From positions 26,727,501 through 26,791,500 of the forward strand of contig CM055315.2 of the NCBI GenBank assembly GCA_029255685.2: a stretch of DNA of 64,000 nt. The letters are read 5' to 3'. The translations under genes and the position numbers were made by a program. Position 1 is the stretch's first letter; the number at the start of each line of letters is the position of its first letter. The notes below the pieces were generated by a model that saw nothing but the letters and a program-made list of their open reading frames with translations, was not told the DNA's origin and made no database searches. Below, one piece after another: positions 45,948 to 55,474 of this stretch. This DNA is from Silene conica (Eukaryota > Streptophyta > Magnoliopsida > Caryophyllales > Caryophyllaceae).

Positions 45948-47613
45948 TGATAGCGGGGATTGTCGCCCTCCCCCACATCAAACAATTATTTATATAAAAC
46001 TCAACTACTAAACTAATGTAGTAGGGTAGTCGAGGTCGATCCACAGGGAGGTCAAGGTCGAGTACTAGTGGTCTCAAATTGCAAGTTAGCTATGCAAATC
46101 AATAAGATGGATTTAACATTAAACTAATTAACTAAATTTAGAATAAATTAAACTAAGACTACTAAATTAAGGAACCAAACAAGTAATATAGAGATAAAAG
46201 CAATAAAGAAAGGCCTAGGGCGCGATTTCAACTTCCAACACTTGTAAATTATCGCTTAACTATATAACAAGTTGCCAAGGGGAAAAGTTAAGGTGAGACG
46301 CCTCTAATTCGCTCATAGACTCCCTTCCGGGCTCACTATAAGACACTAGCTATGCCGACACAACTCCCTCTCGGGCTCATGCATCAAACTCCTTAAGTCA
46401 AGGGTCAAAGCTTACCAAAATACGCCTATTTTGACTCCCATTTCCCATGATTAAGGTTCTAAGTCCACGTTATACCCCGGTCATCCCACTCCCTCTCTCG
46501 AGGGTCAATTTCAAACCGAAAACTAAGGGCACTCTCTCAAGTCTCAAGTCCTCCCTCCCGGGCTCGACTCAAGATGACAAACTAGTCCAAGTGGGTGAGC
46601 CAACTCCCAACCTAGCCAACTCCCGTCGACGGTCAAGGGTCGAAAGTCAACACCAATCCCAAATAAAACATAAACAAGTCAAATCCCTTAATCAACCCAA
46701 TAAACTCCCCCTCGACGCCAAGTTGGTGGAATTAAGTCGCTAACCTACATATATCGGAGTTTAATCGCACCCTAGTGAGAAACTACTCACTAATCATACA
46801 AGAATTAACATTAAACATCCTAACTACTATTCTAAAAACAACAATAAACATACTGAAAATGATAAAAATTGAAACCCTAAAATAAACTAAACCAAACTAA
46901 ACAAATAATCATAACAATAATATTAAACATGATAAGAATAAAAAAATTGAAACTTTAACCAAATAATTGCATAAATCAATGAAGATAACAACTTGAAGAG
47001 AAAAGAGAATTGATTACCCAACTTGAATTAAATGGAAATAAGATGATGAATCCTCTTAGAATTGTCGTAAATCCAAATATTAATTGACTACCACTAAGAA
47101 ATGTAAAGAATATAAGGGTTGTTTTGATTTTATTGAAGAACAAACTAAAATTCCTAATCTGCTGTACTCTCCTCTTGCTCTCGCCTCCCTACCCAGAAAC
47201 AAAACCCAATAAAATTATGAATCAAGAGTCGTGCACCCCTGCTTGCTTGCTTTGCTTTCGTATTTTCTTTGTGAAGGACCCAATTGGCATTTTGCACATG
47301 TGGCCCAAATTTGTGGCCCAACTAACATAAGATGTAACGTGTCAATCATTAGCCCAAATCTCCGTTTTATTTTCTTTTCGTCTTTCTATAATCCGTTTTG
47401 AACTGGTTTTTATACCCGAACTTGGTACCTAATAAATAAAAAGACGAAAACTGTACCGAACACTAACAAATAATATGAAATAACATTATTTAAAATTAAC
47501 CGACTAATATATTATTTGACACTAAATGCGTAAAATAAGCTAACTCGGGTTATTATTTCGTTCAAATAAGAGACAAAATATGGGTTAAAAATCGGTAAAA
47601 TATGGTGTTATCA
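45948..47613 (-). repeat. 5' LTR of the non-autonomous Athila-like element
   Basis: A near-identical partner of 39738-41399, differing by scattered substitutions and a few small indels (for example an extra TCTCAAG near 46540). Confidence 0.95.
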
Positions 47614-49139
47614 TGTCCGGGTAGAGGGACTCAATAGCGCGGATCAAGCCCAACTCTCGGTCAGTGACAAGGGTAGGCATAGGTGAACCCATAAACAGCT
47701 CCTCTAATCTCCCCAACATCCACCTATAAGCTGTATCATTTTTAGACGGAAGGAGCACAATGGCAATTAAGAAGGAGGATCCACAGGGTGTCACCCCAAC
47801 GATCTCAATAAGTGCAATCTTCAAAACGTTGGTCTTGTAGGTAGCGTCGATAAGAGCCACATGTGGGTAAGCGAAAAGTTTGACGATTCTGGATGAGCCA
47901 TAAACGCATGAGTTAGCTTCTTCGAATCGGGATCTGATACGTGCCACTCCACATAATTAACAGCAACTGCTACAGCCAAAAGTTGTTAAGCGGGATTCCT
48001 ACTTCCTCTCATCTCACGCCGAACCTTGTTCGCCTCGCTATAAATTTTCCCGCTTGTTGGTTGGGGTTTATCCGGGGTTCTTTGATGAAGATCGTTCTTG
48101 ATATCCCTCGGCGGAATCGATGCCCGGATTTGTTGCCTCACGAATTCTTTCTCTTCGGCATCCAATCCAGCAAAATGTCTATCCCCGTCTTTATAGTTTG
48201 ATACTTTGTGGTTATGATATCCACCACCCGGAGAAGTAAGAATGTAGGCTTCCCATCTACAACATGGGCGTACTCCTGCACGACTCGAATCCTAAACAAA
48301 CATTCGCACTTAGCCGACCCTCTCTTACTAGGATTCTCCGGTTTCTCGGGATCGATCTTACTTCTTTCTGGTTCGGCCGTACCTTGAACATCGAAAGTAT
48401 AACCCGAGCAACTCCGGTTGTTTACGATTTTTTGCCCCATTTGTTGCTTTTACTAAAGCAAAACCGTTATCGTAAGCCATTTTCTGAGCCCAATCAAACG
48501 GCTCATCCCGACTTTCAAAAGATGAATCTGTCTCAAATAGGCGGTTGAAATTAACTTGATTTCCACCAAACTCCTCAAACGAATCCTGTTAACACGCAAA
48601 ATTCGTAATGGTTAGATTAAATAATATTAAAAAAACCTAAATTTATGTTAAAAACTTAATAAAATGACGGAAAAATAAGGGACTTCAAAACTGGCCGTAC
48701 TCACCGTATATGGACGTGAATAGTACATGTCCAAACCAAGGAGGGACGTGTAGTATTCACGTCCAACTCCACCAGGGACGTATAAATCACACGTCCAACA
48801 CCTTACGGGACGTGCGATTTACACGTCCAAACCAACATTGGACGGCCAAAAATCACGTCCTCACCATCACTAGGCGTGAATGTCACACGTCCTTACCACC
48901 AATGGACGACTAACATTCACGTCCAAACCATCAATGGACGGGAATTTTTCACGTCCTAACCTACCTAGGACGGGAATTTTTCAAGTCTAATGCAAATTTC
49001 GATCCTATAGGTTGTCGTATTCAATGGCTTCTACGTATAATTCAACCTAATATCAACTAAATGATTTAAACATGTAATTCAATAAAAAATAATTCAAAAA
49101 AAAATTAGATTTACTTACCGATGAATCGTTTTTTGACAT
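47614..49139 (-). pseudogene. MULE transposase, N-terminal part with intron 1
   Basis: On - a 7-codon exon 1 (49139-49119, MSKNDSS then GTAAGT) is followed by an intron of about 533 nt that holds the minisatellite. Exon 2 starts at 48585 after AACAG. It begins DSFEEFGGN and contains DEPFDWAQKMAYDNGFALVK, the FAR1-like N-terminal zinc-binding region of MULE transposases, then CECLFRIRVV. Later come VEWHVSDPDS, VALIDATYKTN (first catalytic Asp) and LVTDRELGLIRAI (second catalytic Asp). Lesions seen by comparing frames are frameshifts near 48375, 48195 and 47888, and a TAA at 47986-47988. The sequence then runs into the nested retroelement at 47613 and continues at 39737. Confidence 0.82.
48712..48987 (-). 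repeat. ACGT-core minisatellite, about 32-bp units, transposase intron 1
   Basis: There are about eight units, each an imperfect palindrome: GGACGTG, about 7 bases, CACGTCC, then an AACTCCACCAG-like spacer. The period is 31-32 bp. Read on the transposase sense strand, the spacer becomes CTGGTGGAGTT-like, comparable to GATGAGGGTGA in the PMD intron of copy 2 (52532-52776). The two genes therefore share one repeat family, in the same orientation relative to transcription. Confidence 0.9.
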
Positions 49140-49239
49140 TGAATCGTTGTCGTTGTTTGATGTTGTTGTTCGTTGTTTTCTACCGATTTTTAGAATAGTT
49201 GTTTTTGTGAGGTTTTTGTTTTTGGAGAATAATTTCTAG

Positions 49240-49390
49240 AGAGATAAAGAGAAAAAGGTAAGCTTGGTCTTTTTTATAAAAAACGTCGACGACCTTTCGC
49301 AACCCCCTAATTTAATTCTCCTATGCTAAACTTTCTTTATCCTTCGATTCTCCGTAGTTTATGGCCCACTTTCTTATGTTCATTTTCTTT
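49240..49390 (-). repeat. MULE copy 1 right terminal region (inverted relative to 8431-8600)
   Basis: On -, GCGAAAGGTCGTCGACGTTTT is followed by AAAAAGACCAAGCTTACCTTT. The left end has ACGAAAGGTCGTTGACGTTTT and, further on, AAAAAGACGAACTTGCCCTTT. Outside the core, AATTAAATTAGG and GTTAATTTAACC-like segments and a GGGCCATAA/ATGGCCC segment also correspond. It is the promoter side of the transposase gene. Confidence 0.7.
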
Positions 49391-49424
49391 TTTGTGTCAT
49401 TGTTTCTTAACCAAGCTACTATAC

Positions 49425-49500
49425 GTCGTCGACAAATTAGTAATTATCGTCGACACTTTTACATGAACTACCAACTTTGCCCTTTATATTTATTTGGCAA
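49425..49500 (+). repeat. additional MULE-like terminal segment in + orientation
   Basis: CGTCGTCGACAAATTAG, then ATCGTCGAC about 12 bases on, then ACTACCAACTTTGCCCTT has the same spacing as the left ends at 8517 and 52027. It may be the inner part of a long TIR or the stub of a further element. There is no gene in 49391-50093 apart from this. Confidence 0.4.
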
Positions 49501-50093
49501 TTTAGCAATATTGGACTAAAATTCATTAAAAAAAAGTGTCCGTTTTCTCACTAAATTAAATATGGTTTAGTAGCGATTTGATCAACGGTTTTCAACGAGC
49601 GATTGGAACAATGGTTTTTAACGATTTTTAACTATGAATGACAATAACGAGGTTAGTTTACGATTTAAATTTGATTCAAATTTATGATTTTTAGTTCGTA
49701 ATATAGTAGAACGGATTATGATTAGCGTCATATTCCCGAAGCTGATTTGAAGTTTTGGAAAAAAAAATAGAAATTGCCCAGACGAAGAATATTTAGGTCT
49801 GGACATAAATGTTCTTTGTCTGAATCTAGGTCTGGACGAAAATGTTTTACCCGATCACAGTTGTGACATGCCGTTTCATAGTTAGGGTTCGGGCTGGATC
49901 ACCTTAAACAGCCCAACCAAAACTGCATCAAAGAAACCTGGTCAGGCCCTCCCGGAACTCACAGCCCACGGCCACCTCTAGTCTCTCATGCTACCCCACT
50001 TCTTTATCAGCCACTTTTTGTTTGGGTTGTTTTCTTTTCCTTTTTTTAGTTGTATTGTACGTGAGAGGCTAATATAAAAGACAAGCCGCTAAC

Positions 50094-50421
50094 CATCCCC
50101 AAGCAAGGTCAATTGGTAGGTCAATTGTTTGCTTGGGTCAAGTTAATTACAATTAAGTGAAAATTAGTATTGACCCAATGGTGTTGAGGGTCAATTTGTG
50201 ACCCAAGGTGGAGTAAATTGACTCCCCAATTGACCCCTTATGTGATTAACTCTCATTGGTTACAAATTATAAAAAGAAAGAAAAGAAAAGAAAAACTATG
50301 TTATTGACTCGATTAAATCGACTTTCTGCATGGCAGGGTAAAAGAGGGTCAATGTCAATAAGGTGAGATTAAGGATTAATACGTTATTGACTCGATTAAA
50401 TCGACCTTTTACTTGGGGATG
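50094..50421. mobile_element. putative MITE with CATCCCCAAG termini
   Basis: The left end CATCCCCAAGCAAGGTC is matched by a right end which in reverse reads CATCCCCAAGTAAAAGGTC. The interior repeats GGTCAATTG and TTATTGACTCGATTAAATCGA motifs and has no ORF; length is 328 bp. No convincing target duplication was found, so the superfamily is open. Confidence 0.55.
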
Positions 50422-50781
50422 TTCTAAGAAAGACCGCAACAGCACAAATATTCTTTTGGCTGATAAAACAGCCTGTCTCACAAAACGCCAAAAAATCATG
50501 TCTAGTGTATACTCCAAGTTAACTATGCTCACTGAAGTTGAACCACGTATCTTAATTCTTAAATACAAATAGTAATACTTAAGATTAGAATCTTAGAACT
50601 TACGTTGAACTTGCTTAGCTCATTAAAAATTATATAATTTAAAATTTGATGATTTGTTTATTAACTTTATTCCATACTTTAATAAAACATGTTGCTATAG
50701 TGACTCATTTTGGGTTCAAGCTTTGTCGGCCCCTTTTGTTTATCCTAATCTAAAATATTGATTGCCATTTGAGACGGAAAC

Positions 50782-51362
50782 TAGGGATGTTATTGAAGCG
50801 GGACGGTGTTGGATATAGGCTCCCTCGTACCCGTACTCATCAAGAAAACCTCGTACTCATCCCCGCCCTACCACCCATGGCGGGTATAAGTTTTAAAAAC
50901 CATCCCCGCCCCACCATCCATGGCGGGTACAAGTTTCCAAAACCATCCCCGCCTCACCTACCCATTAACCCGCTATACCATTAATTTTTTCTGATTTTTT
51001 TTCGTACAAGTTAGTTTAATCACTATTAATTTCTATTTTTAGGAATTTGTTTATATAATTTTAGTTATTTAATAAAGAAGTTGGTAAAATACTTTATAAA
51101 ATAGTTATCTTTAACATTACGTCTTAATTATAACAAAATAATATTTTTAAAATTATCGTAATAATGGTATTAATTTTTGTAATAATTGGCAGGTAGGCGG
51201 GTATGAGGTGGTTAAAAGGCAAAAACCATCCCCGCTCCACTACCCATGGCGGGTACAATTTTCGTACCCGCCCCACCAACCGCTAAAGCTATACCCATCC
51301 CCGCCTCAACTGGGGCGGGTGCGGGGCGGTATCCACTTATACCCGCCCCACTGACATCTCTA
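50782..51362. mobile_element. non-autonomous hAT element, 8-bp TSD ACGGAAAC
   Basis: The left end TAGGGATGTTATTGAAGCGGG and the reversed right end TAGAGATGTCAGTGGGGCGGG are inverted repeats of about 21 bp. The 8-bp duplication ACGGAAAC is perfect (50774-50781 and 51363-51370), as expected for hAT. Subterminal regions are rich in CCCCGCC, TACCCGCC and CATGGCGGGTA motifs; the centre is AT-rich and non-coding. The same termini and motifs start the larger hAT at 55475, which could supply transposase. Confidence 0.92.
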
Positions 51363-51370
51363 ACGGAAAC

Positions 51371-52019
51371 TATAAGCGTTAGAGATCTATATAAAATTAT
51401 TATATTGTTTCGATTAATTGTTATCCTTTATTTTCGTTAATAATATAGATGGTAGAGAATAACATAAGATGTATATTATTGATTGGGTTGCTTACATGAT
51501 ATATGTATAGGTATTCATAATATCTAACAACCTAATTAAACCCTAATTTGTCAAACCCTAATGGTAGACGACTAGACGGGCCTAATATCGATCCAGTCTC
51601 CTAATACTCTCCCGTAGTCGTATAGGCAGTACGTAATATGAACTTTACAATTGGAAAAATACAAAAGGAAAAAAACATAATCAATATAAAAAAGAAGAAA
51701 AAAAGGAGAAAATCAATTATCAAATGACAAATTGATTAAATTAAGTGTGGAGGATCGATTTGTTCATCTGTACTTAGTTGTTAAGAAAATGTCAATTATT
51801 TGAAACAAAAAAAACAGTCAATGAAGTTAATTGCTACTCCGTCATTATTTTGGGGTGATTATTGTTTATACTCTCCAAATTTTTAAGACTGTGACGCATC
51901 ACTTTCTATTAACTTTTATTATTTTTTATTATTCAGACGCGTCACAGACTCATCTTAGATTTTATACATTATCCTTCAAACTCACCTCAGACTCTACTTT
52001 ATTACATTACTGTTTCCCA
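51371..52019. other. spacer, no gene
   Basis: AT-rich sequence with no supported ORF. The last ~200 bp (from about 51840) probably belong to the terminal region of MULE copy 2, but I could not place its outer boundary. Confidence 0.45.
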
Positions 52020-52531
52020 GTTACGAAACGTCGTCGACGTTTTATAACAAATCGTCGACGTTATTCATAATAATTACCAAGTTGCCCTTACTCCTCTCCT
52101 TCCTTCATTTATTCAAAAAACTCATCTCCCTCCTAAACCTCACACCACCGCCGCAGCACACCACCACCGCACCACACGACACCACCACGGTGCCACTGCT
52201 CCACCATGACCACCACCAGACCAATTTCAAAAGGTAAGTGTTTTTTTAAAATTAAGTTAGTTTTATTTATATAATGTGATGTTAATTAGGCTAGTAATAG
52301 TTGTTGTTTCTCTTGCTGTGTAAATTCGTTATTGATGTTGTTCACATTGTTGATTTTTCAATTTCTTCTTCAATTTGCTCTTCAATTTCTGATTTGTTGT
52401 TGTTGTTGTTGTTGTTGTTTTTGTTATTATTGTAGTTGTTAGTGTTGTTTGTTGTTGTTATTGTTCTATGTTGTCCAATTAGTTGTAGTTGTAGTTGCAT
52501 TGATTTGGGAAGGAAGAGAAACGGGTGTAGA

Positions 52532-52776
52532 GGACGTTACAAATCAACGTCCATAGTGGTATAAGACGTTGCATTTGGACGTCCATAAGGGGTGAGGACA
52601 TTGCGTTTTCACGTCTACGCATGGGCAGGACGTAGATTTCGCGCGTCCTTGCTTGGGTAGGACGTTGATGTCCCACGTCCATAAGAGTAGGGACGTGCAT
52701 TTTGCACGTTGATGAGGGTGAGGGACGTGCATGGTGGACGTTGATGAGGGTGAGGAACGTGGGGATTTTACGTCCT
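52532..52776 (+). repeat. ACGT-core minisatellite, about 32-bp units, PMD intron of copy 2
   Basis: There are eight units beginning GGACGT (or AGACGT, GGACAT) with ACGTCC or ACGTTG 10-15 bp later and a GATGAGGGTGA- or CATAAGGGGTGA-like spacer. The period is 31-32 bp. ACGT cores flanked by C/G resemble plant bZIP/bHLH sites, and the palindromic units could also be protein-binding sites for the transposase or PMD protein. Confidence 0.9.
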
Positions 52777-53067
52777 CCATTAGTTTGGACTTTGAAATTC
52801 AAAGACCCTCCATGGTTCAGACTTTTTTATTTCGTTTTAACCGTATATTTTCAATTTTAATAGTTAAAAATTAATTTTTTTTTTTTATAAAAACTTGTTA
52901 ATTTTGTATTTAAATGGGTAGTTTATATTTAATTGTATAAAAAGTTGTTAATTTTGCATTTAAATGAGTAGTTTATATTATTTAAGTTGTTAATTTTGAT
53001 TTTATTTTGTATTTTATGAAAAGTTGTTTAATTTTATTTATGTAACGTTGTAATCTCGTAACTGCAG

Positions 53068-55037
53068 ATGTCTAACAGCGAAGATGCTATTATGACTAAA
53101 ATGGGTCGTACGACAGGTCGAAGAGTGACGGGGTCTAAGCGGCGTGTTCCTATAAAAGCAGCAGCAGTAGCAACGCCACGTCCTGGTCGGGGAGGTAGGG
53201 GTAGGGGAAGGGGAAAGGGTATCCTAATCAGGTCTCCCGACCCTACTCCCGAGGAAGAGCTTCAGTTACCGAGAGCGTTTTTCAGGGAGCCAGTTAATAG
53301 TTCTGATGACGAGGAGGAGAAGCAGTTTGAGGAAATGGTCGGGGAGGAGGATGATGATGATGATGATGATGATGACGACGACAATGATGATGAGGAGGAG
53401 GGGGAGGATGACTCCCGCTTTCTGGACGAGGAGGCCGTTGATTGACCACGTAAGAAGGTGGTACGTGATGGTAGCGGCCGATATAAGCAGGTTGTGGAGG
53501 GTGCTTCTAGTAGCACGAGGAGGAAGAAGACGCGGAATCTTTCTTGGCGTCTTACCGGTCCGGTTGAAGGGGGTCCGTCTGTCGTTACTGTCATATGTAG
53601 CTTTGGTGGCCACGTAGCTTACAGTAGTTGGACGGACCAGGGAAGCGTGAGATCGTGGCTCACGTGTTACGAGAGGCCGGGTGCTATGGAGAAGATGAGT
53701 AAGATGAGGGTTCGTTCTTCGGTGATGGAGAGAGTTGGCGAGAGCGGACTTGATCATCCTAGGTCCTCTTTGACCACTGGGTTGGATGAGAACCTTATCA
53801 GTGCGTTCGTTGAGAGGTGGCAGCCGGACACCAACACTTTTCACATGCCGTTTGGTGAGATTACTATACTGTTGCACGAAATTCACAAGATCCTCGGCAT
53901 ACGGGTCGATAGCGCTAAGGTTATGGATGAGGGTTATACGAGGGGGGAGATTGGTATGAAGGGGAAGTTGGCTGTCTTGTTCGGCATGGATGTGAAGGAC
54001 GTGAGACCACCGTTTTATAAGGGTGGTGGGATTTTGGTGAAGAGGTTGATGGACCTTGCGGAGAAGGGGAACCAGCATGACTCGCTACGGGCTTACATGA
54101 TGTTGTTGGTAAGACAGTCTTTGTTCATCGACAAGTCAAGTGATCGGGTTGTTGCTCTTATGTTGCCGTTGTTCGATGAGTTAGATGATATCGGTGGCTA
54201 TGCTTGGGGGGCCGCGAAATTGGCGTACTTGTACCGACAGTTGGGGATGGCTTCGCGTAGGGAGGCCGTTGGGGTTAGCGGTTGTTTACCGTTGCTTCAG
54301 ACTTGGATATACGAGTACTTTCCCATGTTCAAGCCTCACTCGGGATATTATGTGGAGGGACGAGCACTTGTCGAGGCTTGGTCACGGGTTCCTAGGTTTA
54401 GGGGAGATGCTGGGTTGTTGGAGCAGCACGGGTAGAGGTTGGACGGGCTCAGGGCGGAGCAGGTGACGTGGCTCCCTTATGGTGTTAGCCCACATAGGGC
54501 TTGCCGTAGTTCGCTCTACTCGGGTGTGATTAGGTTTGTGGATATAGTGGAGTCGTACCAACACGATAGGTGTCTCCGTCAGTACGGGTATGTTCAGGTT
54601 ATCCCAAACCCTATGCGGTTCCCAACTATCGATGTTCGTCCGGTTAAGCCGTCTACGGGTTACAGGCTGTCGTACGATAATACTGCTGATTTGGAGTGGG
54701 TTTGAGAAAGGCTGAGGTTGCGTTGAGACAGCGATTTGACCGGTCTTCGATGCTGTTTCAATGTGATCCCCGCCACATGGGTTGGTATAAGAAGATTTCT
54801 CACCCATACTTCTACCCCCTTACACGCCGTGTTCAGATGCGCTCACTCCCTTTCAGCGAAGAGCCAGAGGTTGGTCGGGCTGTTAGTCGTCATTTCTCGT
54901 AGATTTATAGTCAGCCTACCCCCGAGCGGAAGTGGCAGTATATGCGGCACTTGGTCGATCAGATGGAGCGGTTCTTCATACCGAAGGATTACGTTGAGGA
55001 TGCTGCTGCTGATGATGATGATGATCAGACCCCGTAG
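53068..55037 (+). pseudogene. plant mobile domain (PMD) gene of MULE copy 2
   Basis: Exon 2 begins after ACTGCAG with ATG at 53068. The N-terminal 125 residues are basic then acidic (RPGRGGRGRGRGKG, a run of about 11 Asp). A TGA at 53443-53445 interrupts, and the same frame continues to 54435. The PMD core has WQPDTNTFHMPFGEITILLH, ILGIRVDSAKV and WAAKLAYLYRQLG-like segments. Further lesions are TAG at 54433-54435 (CAG in copy 1), a frameshift near 54700, and TAG at 54900-54902. It ends DDDDQTP at 55037. Restored, it would be about 650 residues, normal for MULE-linked PMD proteins. PMD proteins of the MAIN/MAIL1 type act in silencing and genome stability in hosts; the role in transposons is unknown. 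Confidence 0.88.
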
Positions 55038-55264
55038 TTTTTTTGTATTCTTATGTATGGACTTTTCTAGTTGTGTTTTGTATGGATATTTTAATCTTTA
55101 TTAGTAACTCGTAGCTTTTTTTAATTTAAATAGATTTTTATTAATAGTAACTTGATTAAAAAACATAAAACACGGCTCCAAACTTAATCAAAACATAGCT
55201 TACATCGGACATTAATTAAAACACATAAAACATAAGTCGTAATTAGAACATAGTTTAACGGAAC

Positions 55265-55331
55265 TTTATTATCTTCGGATGATGAAGATGAAGATTCCAG
55301 ATCTCCTTCATAATCTCCAGCTTCAATTTCT
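55265..55331 (-). pseudogene. ORF157 C-terminal remnant in MULE copy 2
   Basis: On - the stretch reads the same Glu-rich and Ser-rich tail (EAGDYEGDL...SSSSED) as 28322-28390. The stop codon context differs and the rest of the gene is missing. Confidence 0.8.
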
Positions 55332-55474
55332 AACATGTAAATTAAGCTACATCGATTAGACCATTATTTAGTATTCAATTGGCTCAAACTTGGATGATTT
55401 ACATATTTACATATGAAATGTAAACAAATGAACACAATGTAAATTACAGGAGTGAATTACATAGTCCACATATC
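55332..55474. other. short spacer of unknown origin between MULE copy 2 and hAT
   Basis: About 140 bp, AT-rich, with TTACATATTTACATATGAAATGTAAA palindromic character around 55398. I see no gene and could not assign it to either neighbour. Confidence 0.4.

Larger units (their letters stand above)
39738..47613 (-). mobile_element. non-autonomous Athila-like LTR retrotransposon, complete, TSD TGTCC
   Basis: The LTRs are 45948-47613 (5' in the element's sense) and 39738-41399 (3'). On + they start TGATAGCGGGG and end GTGTTATCA. The TSD TGTCC is at 39733-39737 and 47614-47618. The PBS lies at 45927-45944: on -, TGGCGCCGTTGCCCGGGAGG follows the LTR, matching the tRNA-Asp-type site used by Athila. 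The polypurine tract (ATGGGGAGATT on -) abuts 41399. The only coding region is a gag-like frame (44313-45779). Pol is absent, so it depends on another element. It interrupts the MULE transposase, whose reading frame resumes in phase when one TSD copy is kept. Confidence 0.95.
8431..49390. mobile_element. MULE copy 1 (PMD + ORF157 + OTU-transposase), exploded by nested insertions
   Basis: The pieces of one Mutator-like element are inferred to be 8431-9114 (left end and first intron of the PMD gene), 27202-28827 (PMD 3' part and 157-aa ORF), 37886-39737, and 47619-49390 (transposase and right end). The left end on + and the right end on - share a GAAAGGTCGTYGACGTTTT core followed by an AAAAGAC..CTT..CCTTT segment, as expected for terminal inverted repeats. 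A second copy at 52020-55331 shows the same order from left end to ORF157. Two of the insertions have perfect TSDs, so those joins are exact. The join across 9114-27202 is inferred, because the PMD N-terminal exon is missing there. Outer TIR limits and the target duplication of the MULE were not found. Confidence 0.65.
52020..55331 (+). mobile_element. MULE copy 2, left part (PMD gene and ORF157 tail)
   Basis: The stretch starts with the terminal core ACGAAACGTCGTCGACGTTTT, then a second GTCGAC and TTGCCCTT. A leader, an intron with the minisatellite, the PMD gene (53068-55037) and about 65 bp of the ORF157 C-terminus on - follow. Homology to copy 1 stops at about 55331, so the rest of ORF157, the whole transposase and the right terminus are lost. 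It confirms that PMD and ORF157 are parts of one mobile unit and supplies the PMD N-terminal half missing from copy 1. Confidence 0.8.

Noticed and set aside
40909-47330. Near-identical 68-residue ORFs at 40909-41115 and 47124-47330
   Set aside because: They are the same position in the two LTRs of one element, so conservation reflects LTR duplication, not coding constraint.
52532-52776. 32-bp period repeat resembling a CRISPR repeat-spacer layout
   Set aside because: Spacers are themselves related, and the array lies in a transposon intron in a eukaryotic genome.
53262-54078. Long - strand ORFs opposite the PMD gene (110 and 270 residues, Ser/Ile-rich)
   Set aside because: These are antisense shadows of the PMD coding sequence and its Asp tract.
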